Below are positions 23,101-29,861 of a DNA stretch of 64,000 nucleotides, one piece after another (position 1 is the stretch's first letter; each line of letters starts with the position of its first letter). Where the stretch lies: assembly GCA_949126835.1 (NCBI GenBank), contig OX421494.1, positions 3,169,201 through 3,233,200 of the forward strand. The letters are read 5' to 3'. Made by a program: the position numbers and the translations under genes. This DNA is from Anisus vortex. Taxonomy: Eukaryota; Mollusca; Gastropoda; Planorbidae. Under the pieces are notes generated by a model. It saw only the letters and a program-made list of their open reading frames with translations. It was not told where the DNA came from and searched no databases.

Positions 23101-23574
23101 AATGATGTTAAGTTAAGAACCGCAAAAATGTACTCTTACTGGGAGCATATGGGTGGTTGACACACTTCACCAGCTTTGAGGTCCATGGGTACAGAAGTGC
23201 ATTAATAGTACTATCTAAATCTAATCTACCAATTGTGTAGTCATTGCATGTAATTCCAGCCTACAAAAGCTGATGCTGTTTATCTCCCCTTTGCAGATCC
23301 CTGGTGGGCAGACGAGATCAACGACTGCAAAATGGAGAATCTGATGTTCCTCCTGGCGGGCCTCATGGCCCTGAACTTCCTCATCTTTTGCGTGGTGGCC
23401 CACTTCTACGCTTACCAGGATCCGGCCACCTTCGAGAAGATAGTCGAGGCCCCAGACGTGAAGCCCGGAAGTGACCTGTCGCCGAGACAGGACGCGCCGC
23501 CGCACTACAACACTTTTGACGTCACCAAGGGAGCGAATGTGTTAAAACGAGCAGACGGCACAACACCACTTTAA
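2414..23574 (+). CDS. SLC15/POT-family transporter, SLC15A4-like (12 exons, spliced)
   Basis: Spliced model: 2414-2544, 3555-3712, 4447-4545, 5217-5281, 6205-6344, 8806-8975, 10079-10128, 10629-10790, 19945-20134, 20821-21021, 22725-22859, 23297-23574. The parts total 1779 nt, every intron is GT-AG, and the frame is kept to a TAA stop, giving 592 residues (normal family length). Visible hallmarks: the ExxER proton-coupling motif (E59, E62, R63) in helix 1; PTR2 signature 1 at residues 106-130 (GGFISDSYLGRF...); signature 2 at 196-208 (FNWFYWVINVGAF); a polar central loop at 255-300; and the helix-7 segment ending YWAVYSQ at 325. Family knowledge: 12-helix proton-coupled transporters of histidine and di/tripeptides, with SLC15A4 and SLC15A3 on endolysosomes. 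Location here is inferred only. It could be a different PHT-like paralogue. An in-frame TAG at 2390 supports the ATG at 2414. Confidence 0.88.
2868..2903. repeat. (TA)n microsatellite
   Basis: Run of TA dinucleotides with one CA interruption, in intron 1 of the transporter gene. Confidence 0.9.
3555..3712 (+). CDS. SLC15A4-like exon 2 (helix 1, ExxER motif)
   Basis: Starts after TTCCAG and ends TTTGGTG|GTGAGT. It encodes helix 1 with the EMCER proton-coupling motif, followed by LTFYSISAGLILF and an extracellular or lumenal loop. The leftover G joins exon 3 to complete a glycine codon. Confidence 0.88.
4447..4545 (+). CDS. SLC15A4-like exon 3 (helix 2-3, PTR2 signature 1)
   Basis: Starts after a poly-T tract and TAG, and ends TTAG|GTAAGT. 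It encodes FVYIIPIFGGFISDSYLG and the rest of the PTR2 signature. The D and R residues expected in the loop (SDSYLGR) are present. Confidence 0.88.
4578..4770 (-). repeat. dispersed repeat fragment (matches 28260-28745)
   Basis: The text from GGACGAGCC through TTACGTCCA to AGGGGTG recurs in reverse complement at about 28660-28745. It is a repeat fragment in intron 3. Its 74-residue and 69-residue open frames are not genes. Confidence 0.55.
5217..5281 (+). CDS. SLC15A4-like exon 4
   Basis: A 65-nt exon between TTGCAG and ACT|GTATGT. It encodes GVILLPASAVEYKDWGWTEL (end of helix 3 and a lumenal loop). It ends in phase 0 and is directly followed by a TATC-type microsatellite in the intron. Confidence 0.82.
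5291..5530. repeat. TATC/TCTA compound microsatellite
   Basis: Dense TCTATCTA/TATCTATC tetranucleotides with drift, immediately after exon 4. It gives spurious Tyr/Ser/Ile-rich open frames. Confidence 0.85.
6042..6164. mobile_element. short hAT-like MITE (123 bp)
   Basis: Ends CAGAGGCGTAGCT and AGCTGCGCCTCTG are inverted repeats. The flanks AGGTTAAC (6034-6041) and CCGTTAAC (6165-6172) form a likely 8-bp target duplication with two mismatches. The inside holds two long C runs. The terminal motif resembles the larger element at 10820-19096. Confidence 0.65.
6205..6344 (+). CDS. SLC15A4-like exon 5 (helix 4, conserved GxGGIKxxV)
   Basis: Between TTTTCAG and AACTG|GTCAGT. It encodes the family-typical FGTGGIKANVGPFGAEQ segment and FFNW, the start of PTR2 signature 2, which is completed by exon 6. 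Sequence directly upstream (6042-6164) is a short hAT-like element. Confidence 0.88.
6508..6571. repeat. (TA)n microsatellite
   Basis: About 64 bp of TA repeats directly abutting the MITE that starts near 6578, in intron 5. Confidence 0.92.
6578..6945. mobile_element. MITE with about 35-bp terminal inverted repeats
   Basis: GAATTGAGTCGCACTGTGCC near 6591 is mirrored by GGCACAGTGCGACTCAATTC near 6911. Beyond that, GACTCTC pairs with a GAGGGTC-type end. TA-rich flanks suggest, but do not prove, a TA target site (Tc1/mariner-like). No transposase inside. Confidence 0.65.
7428..7629. mobile_element. small hAT-like element (TGGCACGC family)
   Basis: Left end CAGGAGTTGATAAAC, right end TTTACCAACCACTG; TGGCACGC motifs inside. 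Same family as 771-961 and directly followed, 8 bp on, by another family start at 7638. Confidence 0.55.
7638..7715 (+). mobile_element. truncated hAT-like end (TGGCACGC family)
   Basis: Clean left terminus CAGGGGTCGGCAACGCGTGC followed by ACTTGGCACGCAGAG and the GCACGCGGAGG inner motif. Homology is lost after about 7715 and no right end is found nearby. Confidence 0.55.
8094..8285 (+). mobile_element. MITE left half (CA(A/G)AGACTATAATAAG family)
   Basis: CAGAGACTATAATAAGAAG and the following 190 bp match the elements at 22103, 24339 and 50888. It reads directly into an RTE-type LINE fragment, so the right end is missing. Confidence 0.55.
8294..8512 (+). pseudogene. RTE-type LINE, C-terminal fragment
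   Basis: Frame 1 reads IKRRKLTWFGHVLRHKNLP. After a 1-nt shift it reads ILQGTVEGGRRRGHQRR and DNIKYWTGLQL. This is the conserved RTE/BovB C-terminal pattern (RKLxWxGHV, ILQGTVxGxRxRGRxxxxWxDNI), also seen intact on the minus strand at 39600-40178. Frameshifted and truncated. Confidence 0.7.
8806..8975 (+). CDS. SLC15A4-like exon 6 (helices 5-6, PTR2 signature 2)
   Basis: Between TTTAG and AAAG|GTAAGA. It encodes FYWVINVGAFIAYAGVAYIQ, then FAWGFFVPLVSMVLALTAFV and the basic start of the central cytosolic loop (KYLRTKPK). Confidence 0.88.
9350..9635 (+). pseudogene. LINE C-terminal relic (I/jockey-type, Cys-His tail)
   Basis: In-frame pieces read INALQRSDQVTIFRLYT, then a stop, then LNSHLNRIKPEY, SPFCKHQDETVAHHPFD and LSNTLYSNYE. 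They resemble the C-terminal end of RNase H-bearing LINEs (the related string FRLRTGHNRL occurs at about 50545). Several stops; clearly dead. Confidence 0.55.
10079..10128 (+). CDS. SLC15A4-like exon 7 (central loop, 50 nt)
   Basis: A very short exon between TTTGCAG and AAA|GTAAGA, encoding GSILTLGCNICIQGREK. Length and phase restore the frame into exon 8, which is the main reason for accepting it. Confidence 0.75.
10310..10610. repeat. AT-rich low-complexity tract
   Basis: Drifting TATAAATATATAAATT-like sequence in intron 7, with no fixed period. Confidence 0.7.
10629..10790 (+). CDS. SLC15A4-like exon 8 (loop plus helix 7)
   Basis: Starts after TTGGTCAG in phase 0. It encodes the charged loop (NEDSDIYGKKK...GGDFEDH) and helix 7, VIPFCFLVIMYWAVYSQ, and ends CTCAG|GTATTC. 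The last 30 nt and the first 29 nt of the following intron form copy 1 of a 59-bp tandem repeat. Copy 2 now lies 8.3 kb away, beyond a transposon stack. Confidence 0.87.
10761..10819 (+). repeat. 59-bp tandem repeat copy 1 (contains the exon 8 splice donor)
   Basis: 30 nt of coding sequence plus 29 nt of intron. Copy 2 is at 19105-19163 and a partial copy 3 at 19164-19187. The last 8 bases, GTTTTATG (10812-10819), are the left target duplication of the hAT element. Confidence 0.9.
11040..11053. repeat. LINE target-site duplication, left copy
   Basis: AACTTGATTACTTT here equals 17860-17873. The last three T could belong to the poly-T tract, so the true length is 11-14 bp. Confidence 0.85.
11051..11107 (-). 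repeat. LINE poly-A tail (57 T on + strand)
   Basis: Uninterrupted T57 abutting the left target duplication. Confidence 0.95.
11108..12717 (-). other. LINE 3' UTR
   Basis: 1.6 kb after the ORF2 stop, without coding likeness. It contains repeated TTTAAATTTAAATTCATTCATTC near 11367 and 11440, and a GC-richer block near 11940-12070. Confidence 0.75.
12718..16071 (-). CDS. LINE ORF2: endonuclease / reverse transcriptase, 1117 aa
   Basis: Nicks target DNA and copies the element RNA at the nick (established for this family). Domains in order: APE-type endonuclease about 1-240 with N10, E37, GGDFN at D142/N144, SRLDRV and YTDHKAV, all expected catalytic residues present; linker; reverse transcriptase about 440-760 with SIDQEKAFDRV (D588), RQGCPLSPLLY and YADD at 689-692; C-terminal zinc motif near 1005-1025 (CKMC...EEHIYLTC). 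ATG start at 16071, 30 nt after the ORF1 stop. There is no RNase H domain. Length is typical of the Tx1/L1 group. The absence of any break is unusual for this window, where every other LINE is broken. Confidence 0.92.
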   Translation of the reverse strand: MADITIVTLNIHSLRNKQKYLVHLARKHKPDFIFLQETNINKQFTADRYITEMGFRDSIFSLGTFARGTAIIQTSDKYKVTHKHKDNQGRLTIIRIENSNNKYTLVNIYAPTQNTEKPAFFDNLNDILNTTYQHDKLIIGGDFNYTHDELDRVNTLNKNKQSSHWLDNTFTTFSLVDAYRKIYPLGQDTTFAYNAHPVKSRLDRVDVPDGDTVARVSHLGETLEYTDHKAVLVSVTTAAWSRHRHTGSPHWKFNNSLLKSEFYTKTIQTLIENTIDISTLDQQTDMGETWTVLKHSIKHLTQIISKYINTQLRETEQHLKQQLDTLPEDTLEAHTIKAQLSEIQEHKYMGAQTRCRTRGMLEGPNKVFLTLEQNTQRRRIIARIQDSLGTIHTGNVAIANTFKEHFIHIYSKEHTDDREQDDILTYCKHLPDEDKTLLETPITVQDIKLAIDKLKLDKSPGPDGLTSEFYKFFSPQLVPLLSLMYTHAYTKGALPQMFSEAYITVLEKNPDDRISVGGYRPISLLNTDYKILTKILVNKLQPYLHTLLHENQFCGIPGRNIETLNHTIRDIIIYTHIKNTQAALLSIDQEKAFDRVDHGYLFKVLRKNNVGSQIEGWVRLLYASPCSRILVNHTLTSPFPIERSVRQGCPLSPLLYALCLEPLLEKVRTDAGITGISMPGGQVLKVQAYADDTTFTVTSEKDIKKILEHFKTFNAASGGKININKSNIMGLGAWKRKEHFPSNIQNKTKIKITGIVWHNNPHTYNTEQYNGLLETTDNIINMYTHVSNTIFGRSAIVNTLIIPKIIYIASVTEPPPHFITNMNKKIRAFLFKSTIRSIHHNTLIQNKRDGGIGLQDIKTKIQALRLKYIGQIVRAPDKLPLAMYFYGLKLSKLIPIQNNTPHYFGNFSSSFYKSVTRILLNNEHLIHSITNNIYISLITRVQIPLHTRIKWGRQLGITDFHDTFISLHNKHIASQSKEISYRLIFNMTPTLDRKKQNTRNTPICKMCTSHTQENEEHIYLTCPAIIPTKQTLKLIMDTTTQSNIDIDLAITLFKIPRLRNNTKHTLNLITLAEYKQHIWTTYLKTRFDQKHYPPHIIEDIFRQKLETHLDKHQSPTL
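16102..17304 (-). CDS. LINE ORF1: nucleic-acid-binding protein, about 400 aa
   Basis: Start chosen at the ATG of MATVSFAVGKKDLEGG (17304). The frame is open three codons further but only with TTG. One CCHC zinc knuckle at about 181-194 (CYKCGLNTHWPNQC, spacing C2C4H4C). The N-terminal half is folded-looking. The C-terminal half is Ser/Pro/Thr/Lys-rich with basic clusters (QAKKRQYEE, SSRKKLFHF) and an acidic end. In related LINEs ORF1 coats the RNA as part of the retrotransposition particle. The role here is inferred from position and the zinc knuckle. Confidence 0.82.
   Translation of the reverse strand: MATVSFAVGKKDLEGGLVHAPGTLGLNLSGLEARRVSLATLMATLKLSGQSALAIYRFENPLLWFLKTTQQEYDRLVNKTFGTDQTFTVSVLPLETEKVKVIFHWLSANITVTKVTEMFQALSEPGTTPQVQRLSGTADKWGGFITPKKGVELPHYLNLTYEGDPRTYKVLVTVPGRRQNCYKCGLNTHWPNQCKKTIRSYAAVVTAATVTSKPAPVSTPPLATSKGAPGKTIVDDDGYTLVTGKSKNNNNNSLPLSLLETGIVPKSPSMNKTVGSPKMPPNEESQKTTPLSSTPSTPLTPNKTPTKSPNKIPPLMSVWEVPQAKKRQYEESDESPKSLPSSPSKRSAESSRKKLFHFSAESPISSLNSETYINDQTEEMDLIKSPLPLVIDEDDKDDKQ
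17305..17859 (-). other. LINE 5' UTR, with two related segments
   Basis: Two similar blocks, CAGCCCGTCTCTGCAGTCGT near 17382 and CAGCCCGACTCCGCAGTCGT near 17609, each followed by a TTCTCC-containing stretch, suggest duplicated promoter-like monomers. Promoter activity is not shown. Confidence 0.55.
17860..17873. repeat. LINE target-site duplication, right copy
   Basis: AACTTGATTACTTT, identical to 11040-11053. Confidence 0.85.
17940..18798 (+). mobile_element. internal and right part of a longer TGGCACGC-family hAT element
   Basis: Collinear with 45160-46244 (shared blocks such as ATATTTATATAATTT, TTATAAATTGTAAG-like text and GGCTTCAACAGTCAGTT). It ends TGCGTGCCAAG...GATGACCCCTG, the family's right end. 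It sits inside the 10820-19096 element. The left part, with GCGTGCCAGCAGCGTG, is on the far side of the LINE near 11010. Confidence 0.6.
19105..19187 (+). repeat. 59-bp tandem repeat copy 2 and partial copy 3 (duplicated splice donor)
   Basis: 19105-19163 matches 10761-10819 almost base for base (Tyr codon TAC to TTC; GTTTATG to GTTTAGG), including a second CTCAG|GTATTC donor at 19134/19135. 19164-19187 repeats TTCATAGTGTACTGGGCAGT and then diverges. Confidence 0.9.
19945..20134 (+). CDS. SLC15A4-like exon 9 (helix 8)
   Basis: Starts after CCATAG in phase 0 with MSNTFFAQSERMDVN, the conserved stretch that follows helix 7 in this family. It then encodes VPAAALNIFNTIAIIILIPI and ends ATTG|GTAAAC, a donor weaker than its neighbours. 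Confidence 0.88.
20176..20256. mobile_element. 81-bp TTAA-flanked MITE (piggyBac-like)
   Basis: TTAACCCTTACAGTCCCGG at the left, CGGTACGGGAAGGGTTAA at the right: inverted ends with TTAA on both sides. A near-identical 81-bp copy is at 29597-29677. Lies in intron 9. Confidence 0.72.
20515..20760 (+). repeat. SINE (family 2) with tRNA-derived head
   Basis: Head has a B-box-like GGATCGAATCC near 20552. The body (GGCATTGTGCTGTCCACACC, GGCCACAGAAACTGGTGAA) is shared with the other copies, and the tail is TACTTACTTTACTT. Inserted in intron 9 just before exon 10. Confidence 0.75.
20821..21021 (+). CDS. SLC15A4-like exon 10 (helices 9-10)
   Basis: Between CCCTACAG and ACTA|GTAAGT. It encodes GIGFVLAASSMVVAGVVEIS, a lumenal loop with a possible N-glycosylation site (NAS), and IQIPQFALIGASEIFTSV, the family-typical PQ...GxxE segment. 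Confidence 0.88.
21050..21139. mobile_element. palindromic MITE (about 90 bp hairpin)
   Basis: TACCGTACATACTCGCGTAT at the left mirrors ATCCGCGAGTATATACGGTA at the right; the inside (AAGTCGCA / TGCGACTT, TTTGTCGAAATTTTTG) continues the palindrome. A half copy is at 29308-29385. Confidence 0.75.
22103..22488. mobile_element. MITE (CAAAGACTATAATAAG family) carrying a SINE fragment
   Basis: Ends CAAAGACTATAATAAGATGG and CATAATAGTCTTTG. At 22148-22262 it contains a minus-strand copy of SINE family 1 (TTACAGACGC, GATTATTGCGTCCTACGCTC). No clear target duplication for this copy. Confidence 0.65.
22725..22859 (+). CDS. SLC15A4-like exon 11 (helix 11)
   Basis: Starts after CATGTAG and ends GACG|GTATGT. 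It encodes LEFAYNQAPVAMQGLLTGLF and then a small-residue-rich helix (ASGIGNW), matching the conserved EFAYxxAPxxMxG motif of POT transporters. Confidence 0.88.
22996..23115 (-). repeat. SINE (family 1)
   Basis: Reverse complement of the body GAGCGTAGGAGGCAATAATC, then AGAAGGAGCGTCTGTAATG and an AAGATAAG tail. Other copies: 22148 and 41570 (minus); 40399, 41371 and 51317 (plus). Sits in intron 11. Confidence 0.65.
23116..23195 (-). repeat. dispersed repeat fragment (matches 28289-28365)
   Basis: The text around CACTTCACCAGC and CCATGGGTACAGA recurs reverse-complemented near 28289. Lies in intron 11, before exon 12. Confidence 0.5.
23297..23574 (+). CDS. SLC15A4-like exon 12 (helix 12, C-terminal tail, stop)
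   Basis: Starts after TTTGCAG. It encodes DPWWADEINDCKMENLMFL, the last helix, and a roughly 50-residue hydrophilic C-terminal tail ending TTPL before TAA at 23572-23574. An AATAAA at about 25245 is one candidate polyadenylation signal. If used, the 3' UTR would hold the MITE at 24339-24823. Confidence 0.87.
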
Positions 23575-24338
23575 TGAAATCTTTAGAAAGCTTTCACAAA
23601 ATAATGTATATAAATCTATGTATACCCCAATAGATAATACAGCATAATAATCACATTTAATGTGTATATTTATGTTATATGAGCTTCCATATATAATTTC
23701 AGATAAAGAACAACATATATTTAAAACAGCTAAAGATGCACTGATCTAAATATATATTTTACACAAATTGGCTCATCTTTTTTAAAAACTATAGAATGTG
23801 TTGTCTGCAAAGACACATATTACATATTGTGATTCTTAAGGCTAGTAACTTTTTGACCTATGCGAATAATTTAAAAGTATTTGTAAATTATGTTGGTCTA
23901 TAAAATATATTTCCATAAAAATCCCTCTCAATTTTTTGTTAATAGACGGTATTTTCTAATAATGACTTGAAAACTCCTGTTTCGGAAATTTCCAATCACA
24001 AACTGATTTTATCAATGGAAAACTTTGGCCATCCCCAGTTGTCAGCTTTTGTACGAGAATTGAAAAGAATATTAAAGGCACTTTTAAAACTCAAACTGTT
24101 TTTTTGATAGGTTGGTTATAAAGTGTAAGCCGATTGGCTTCTTATTGATTTATAACGTCACGTGATATCCAATCCATTCATGTAGAAGTCAATGATCACG
24201 TGGTTACCGAAAAAAAAGAAAGCATTTAACTTTTGCTATTATTTATATAAAAACTAGCTTACAATTACTCAAGAAATGGCCATTTGAAAATATTTAAGGT
24301 CTTTCAGTTTTACTATCTTAGTGGTTTATTACATTAGT

Positions 24339-24823
24339 CAAAGATTATGATAAGATGGACCGCTCGCTCGTTTTGATATTGATATATCTGCTACCGTATT
24401 TGATGACTCGAAAACTCCTTTTTTGGAAATTTCCAATCATTGATTAACAGTCTTCATGTTGAATAATTCGCTAAGACTTTTATTAATATCAAAATATGGC
24501 TGTCCCAGTTGCCAGTGGTTGTCGGAGAATTTAAAGGAATATTTTAGAGGTTTATTAAAACTTTAAAACTATAGATTTGTAATAGTAAATGTTTTATTTG
24601 TTTTTTATTTTCTCCTTTCATTACTTTTCATGTAGAATTGTAGACGAATATCTTTAAAGAAGGAGAGTCTGTAATATATAAGATTATAACTGAAATTAAG
24701 ATTGAAATCGAAGCTTATATATTGCGGTAGTCTTTTGGACAGTGTTATTGGCTGCTCACGGAAGGAAACACGACTCTTAACAACTAAGACTAGAGCGAGA
24801 GGTCCATCTTATTATAGTCTTTG
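24339..24823. mobile_element. MITE (CAAAGACTATAATAAG family), 485 bp
   Basis: Ends CAAAGATTATGATAAGATGG and CCATCTTATTATAGTCTTTG form terminal inverted repeats of about 25 bp. Flanks CATTAGT and TATTAGT suggest a 7-bp target duplication with one mismatch. Confidence 0.72.
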
Positions 24824-27196
24824 TATTAGTTCATAACAACACACACACAAAATGTTTACATACAATGTTAAATATATAGCTCCAAAAAAATTTTCATGTT
24901 GTATTCTTGGTACTTTCAACAAATGTTGTTTCATTATTTCCTGTTGTATTGTTGGTACCTAAAGGTGAATTTTTATTGTGTGAATATTTTATGTTGAGCT
25001 TGTTGCTAAACCTTCCAGTAGCTCTGTGATTAATGTTTTAATATATCACTTGACATTCATATAAACTTATTATTTATTATTTGTACTTTCAATATATTTT
25101 TTTATCGCTTTGCTTAGAATGGAGCCATGACCGTTATGTTTGAAGAAACATTTTAAAAATAATTTCTTGTTTTATATATGGGCTTGCTTCCTAGATCTAA
25201 AATTGAAACAAAAATCACATTTGATAAACGTCTTTTTGCTGTTCAATAAATAGCTTCTGTTTTATATTATATATTAATGTATAATCTGCATATTAAGAGA
25301 GGATGGTCGACAGAAGGCGTTTGTTAGACCACGCCCTAAAGCCTTTTTATGCTTCTTATTAATGAATTTTTTGTTTATTTTACTATAAATTTAATATATG
25401 AGCAATATGTCTACTATTCATATATCTACATTACTTGGTTGAATTAGAAATAAGATGGACTATACACAGGGTATATAATATTATATGCTTACTATGTAGA
25501 GTCAAATAATACAGAGAACTTGTAAGATTTCGGGAAAATTTGCCAGTTTGACTTAATCAAAATTATATTTTTATATGAATGTTACTAGAAATCTTTGTCA
25601 AATTTGTATGGCGAGATAGTGTTCTTGTATATTATTGTATTGTGTATATTTTGTGAATTATTTTCATCCACTGCCCCCATAACCGTAACAATGTGTTCAA
25701 TAAGTAAAAACAATATGTTTTTGTCATTTCACAAAAACTCACACGTAGTAAATTATGTAAACTGCTAGAATATTTACAGTTGATATAACAATGACATTTG
25801 TTCTGCACACTGGTGGGGTTTATAAGTAGAGAAAAGAAAACGAACCAGAAATCACAATATAAACTTAGGAATTTGTACAAGAATTGGCGTCTGAAAACGT
25901 TACAAGAAATTTCTCTGGATTTATTCGAAATGCCAACATTATTAAACATCTGAAACTAAAGGATTCTTTTATACTAGTCAGGAAAACTTAATCAGAAAAT
26001 CGAATTAGGAAAAACCTTTGCCTAAAAAATGGAATGACAAATTATGTAGGAAGTCTGGTCCGCCTCCGGGAAATCCCTAAGATCATGCAATGGAAGAATG
26101 TTGAGCATTTTCTCAGAAATCTTATCCATGATCAATTTGGTCAATAAAATACATCTGAAAAATCGCGCATAAAAAACTAGGCATTTAATGAAAAAAAAAT
26201 CTGACAACTTGCAACAGTGGATACTTATCATATCGTTAAATTGACTGAATTAGTTTTGTACTTACAGTTTTCAAAGACTTTTTTAAAAACTAGCTACTCG
26301 GCACTTTGTACTGATGACCTGTAAGACGGTGGAACAACTGCTGAGTTGCTACATTGTGAAAAAAAATTTGGCACGATGTGAACACTGAGGACTATGGATA
26401 AGGTCTGAGTTTACTTTCTACTTTTGAAACAAAAAATATACAATTTAACAGGTCTAAGTCGATAATTGAAAAAAACAACAACAGTTAATCAACAAACTAT
26501 ATCATTAAATCTGACAGAACATTTTCTTAAAGTTAATGATTAAAAAGTTGAAGATATAATTAAGATGATTGCATTGAAAACAAAATAGTCTGTATTAATC
26601 ATATAGTGGATAGACATATTGATAGGTATATAGAAATAGATAAATCAAACAAAAGAAGTTAGATATATAATTATATAGAAGATTAATAGATACCCTTCGA
26701 TAGTTAGTTATAAAGATATAGATAGATAGATATATAACTGCAACAAAAACCACACATACCAAAAACATCTTTTATGCATATATTAATGACGCCATACATT
26801 AAAAACAATTTAATAATTTTTCTTTTTACTTAAATATCACAAATATTTATCTTCATATTTCTTTAGTTTGAAACTTGAAACAAATAAATATTGTATTGTT
26901 TGAATGTTCCCTCTCTATACTTTCAATGTTGACATGTAAAATAAACAATACTTCAAACAAACACACTTCACGTTGATATTTTTCATATTTGGTTCTGATT
27001 TTTTAAAATTTGTATTATATCGTTTTGTGCACTCTTTTTGGTTATAATTTCCATGAGCGTTTAGTGAATATAGTTGGTGATTAGGTCACGTGTTGATAGT
27101 TCAAAGTTGATAGGTCAACATAGGCAATGGGAAAAGAGCTCTTCAAGTTCTTGTAAAATGCTACGCCATTCTAATGCGCTCTTGTGTATTAGTCAG
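24824..27196. other. intergenic, no gene seen
   Basis: AT-rich, no shared repeat and no convincing reading frame. The possible 3' end of the transporter transcript (AATAAA at about 25245) would fall here. Confidence 0.55.
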
Positions 27197-27408
27197 CAGG
27201 GGTCGGCAAACCTTTTGATGATCGTGTGCCAGAGTGGGATTTCTAATTCATTAAGCGTGGCCAAGTGCCTGAAATGTATCATCTCTAGCACTCAATTTAC
27301 TGCAGAAAAGACCGACAACAATTGCATATTTGCGAGTCTTCCGCGTGCCCTTGGAAAATTACTCTGCGTGCCAAGTATGGCACGCGTCCCGTAAGTTGTC
27401 GACCACTG
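27197..27408. mobile_element. complete small hAT-like element (212 bp, TGGCACGC family)
   Basis: Left CAGGGGTCGGCAAAC, right GTTGTCGACCACTG: inverted ends. Inner motifs GCGTGCC, CTCTGCGTGCCAAG and TGGCACGC. The 8-bp flanks do not match well, so the target duplication is lost or this is a deletion derivative. Confidence 0.65.
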
Positions 27409-28259
27409 TAATGTCGAATATCTACAAGAGATAATACATTTAATATATAATACATACATTTGTTAACGTTTTTTTAGTATACAATTAAATTTCTGACTTC
27501 TGTTAAAAATACTACGTCTTTAGAATGAAAATTGGTTATGTGTTTGTACAAAGTAGAAAACTAATTCCAATAATTCTTTATAATATATAAGTATACTCGT
27601 CATTTATTTTTATAGTGTAAAAGAGGGACACACAATAGATTCAGTGCTTGTAGTATAGTGACCAACAGTTGACTAAAAGATAATTGTTCTTCTTTTTATT
27701 AATTGACCTAATAGCTCAACAAGCGATATTGTTTATTAAAACTTATTTTGGCTCCCATCTCTAAAAAACTTTAAAAAAAAGTAGCTTAACCAAGCTGTAA
27801 ACGAATTATTATATTTTTTTTATCTTTAAATCATGGTTTCGCTTGGACGTTTTACAGACGTGAAAAGCCAAAACTGTCGGCTGTTTGGTCCAATACAACT
27901 CTTACTTATGGAAATGCTTAATTAAAAACCATTTGTATGTTTATCAAACGTATTGGAATTCCCAATGATTTTTTAAGAGGCAATTAACTTATTTAAGCGC
28001 AACAGTTACAAAGTGTTTTAACTATAATATGGATCCGTTTATATTTTATACATAAACTATTTTAATAAGTCTCATATGAAGCAAAAATGTTTGGTATTTC
28101 GTACTTTACAAAGGGTTGTAGATGGGGGAGGGGGTTGAAGCCCCACTAAAGGCATGTACGAGGCAAAAGAGGTATCATTATAGAGCCATGATGCATTCAG
28201 TGTACACTACATATATGTGTCTTTGTCATGGCAGGCACTCTTTGTGCTAAAGAATTTGT
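27409..28259. other. intergenic, no gene seen
   Basis: AT-rich; nothing recognised. Confidence 0.5.
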
Positions 28260-28745
28260 GACTAAAGATGGTTCTTCTCTATGATCTCTGTACCCATGGG
28301 CCTCAATGCTGGTGAAGTGTGGAAATCACCAATACGCTCCCATTTAGAGTACATCGGCGGGCTAACGTATGGGGGCAGTTTCTCTGAAGCATCTGAGAAT
28401 CATTATACTGCCGAAAGGGCCCGATACTCGGACTGTGCGCAACAGTCCGTCTAAAAACCCCTGGTGCCTGGATGTCCTGGCCTATAGTCTAAAATTTGTG
28501 CAACCGGGCGACATTGCAGGAATACGAGCGAGCCACCACGCTAATTATCCGAGGGGAATTCCGCAAGTCGGGAGGGATGAGGGATGTGTTGTGTTTGTAC
28601 TGCGGAGACCGAACATTATGCTACGCATTACGCCGATAGTGCGTGGCTAGTCTCGGACAGGATCTTGGTATGCCCCCAACCCTTGATTCACCCCTTAACG
28701 TAGTTACACCCTGGACGTAAGAATCAGACGGCTCGTCCAGTTCTT
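28260..28745. repeat. dispersed repeat, longest copy
   Basis: GC-richer block sharing its left part (CCCATGGGCCTCAATGCTGG) with 23116-23195 and its right part (TTACGTCCAGGG, GGCTCGTCC) with 4578-4770, each in reverse complement. A 93-residue open frame inside has no family likeness. Class unknown. Confidence 0.5.
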
Positions 28746-29307
28746 TTTCTATTGAAACAATACCGGTAAACAGGTACACTTTACAGCTGTAATAATATAT
28801 AACATATAAATACAAAGTCGGTGGTTTATATAGTTACTATATAGTCACATATGATACAGAGTTGGTTGGTGCGTTGATAAATGAAAAACTAACTCATTAT
28901 TCAGAACTACAGAACTAATTGGGAGGCATCGTTTTACTGACTCACGTTATAATCACGTCATTTCGAATGCAAATATTCAGAGCAGAGAGTAAAGACTCAA
29001 AGGTCAAATACTTAATTGGGGCGAGGGAGAGGGGGGAGGGGCATTTACAACTAACTAGACTGTTTCCCCACAATGTTAATACCTACCTATTTGAACCACT
29101 TGATATGCGACAGTTATTAGCATACCGATTAACAAGCTTCTGTTCAATGGAAATGTCCAAAGTCATTGTTATAGCAAACAATCTGTAAGGCGCATTTATC
29201 TTGTTTTTCTTCAAAAGATTACGTTGATTATAGATTATAATAATATGTTGTTTGTTTTTAAATTAGACTCATGGTAAGCAAAGTAAACTTAATCCATAAA
29301 AAACATA

Positions 29308-29385
29308 CCCGTATATACTCGCGTATAAGTCGCACATTTTTTTACAGAAAATTTCGACAAAAAGTAGGGGTGCGACTTATACACC
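29308..29385. mobile_element. palindromic MITE remnant
   Basis: CCGTATATACTCGCGTATAA, then GTCGCAC, then the partial mirror GTGCGACTTATAC. Same family as 21050-21139, with the right end eroded. Confidence 0.6.
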
Positions 29386-29596
29386 GGTGATTAAAATATT
29401 GACTTTTCTAGACTTACGAAACAAATCTATATAGGGCTGGCTGTCCATAACCGATTTCAGCCCGCCCCCTCCTCTCCTCAATAATTTTACATAGCCTACG
29501 TTGTCACAAAAGCTAGACAACCCTTGCTAATATGACACAAAGCTCTGCTGCCCTTCACCTGGCTAGGAAAAAAACAACCTTCTCAAGTTTTCAATT

Positions 29597-29677
29597 TTAA
29601 CCCTTACAGTCCCGGGCGCGTATATAGCGGAACTAAAGGCAACATAGATAGAAGTAGGTCGGTACGGGAAGGGTTAA
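29597..29677. mobile_element. 81-bp TTAA-flanked MITE (piggyBac-like), second copy
   Basis: Same length and nearly the same sequence as 20176-20256, with TTAA at both ends. Confidence 0.72.
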
Positions 29678-29861
29678 ACTAAGCATGTTTCATTTTACTT
29701 TTTGCATTTATTGTATTAGTATTACTTTAAAAATATTCTAAATTGCTGTAAATTCATTTTTGAATGAAACTTAGTTAATACAACACAATGATAATCTTTT
29801 ACAAAGCCAGATAAAACCATTGAATTAACATAATTTAAAACACTAATCAAAATACAAGACT

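Noticed and set aside
28369..28650. 93-residue frame as a gene
   Set aside because: Lies wholly in a dispersed repeat whose other fragments occur in two introns.
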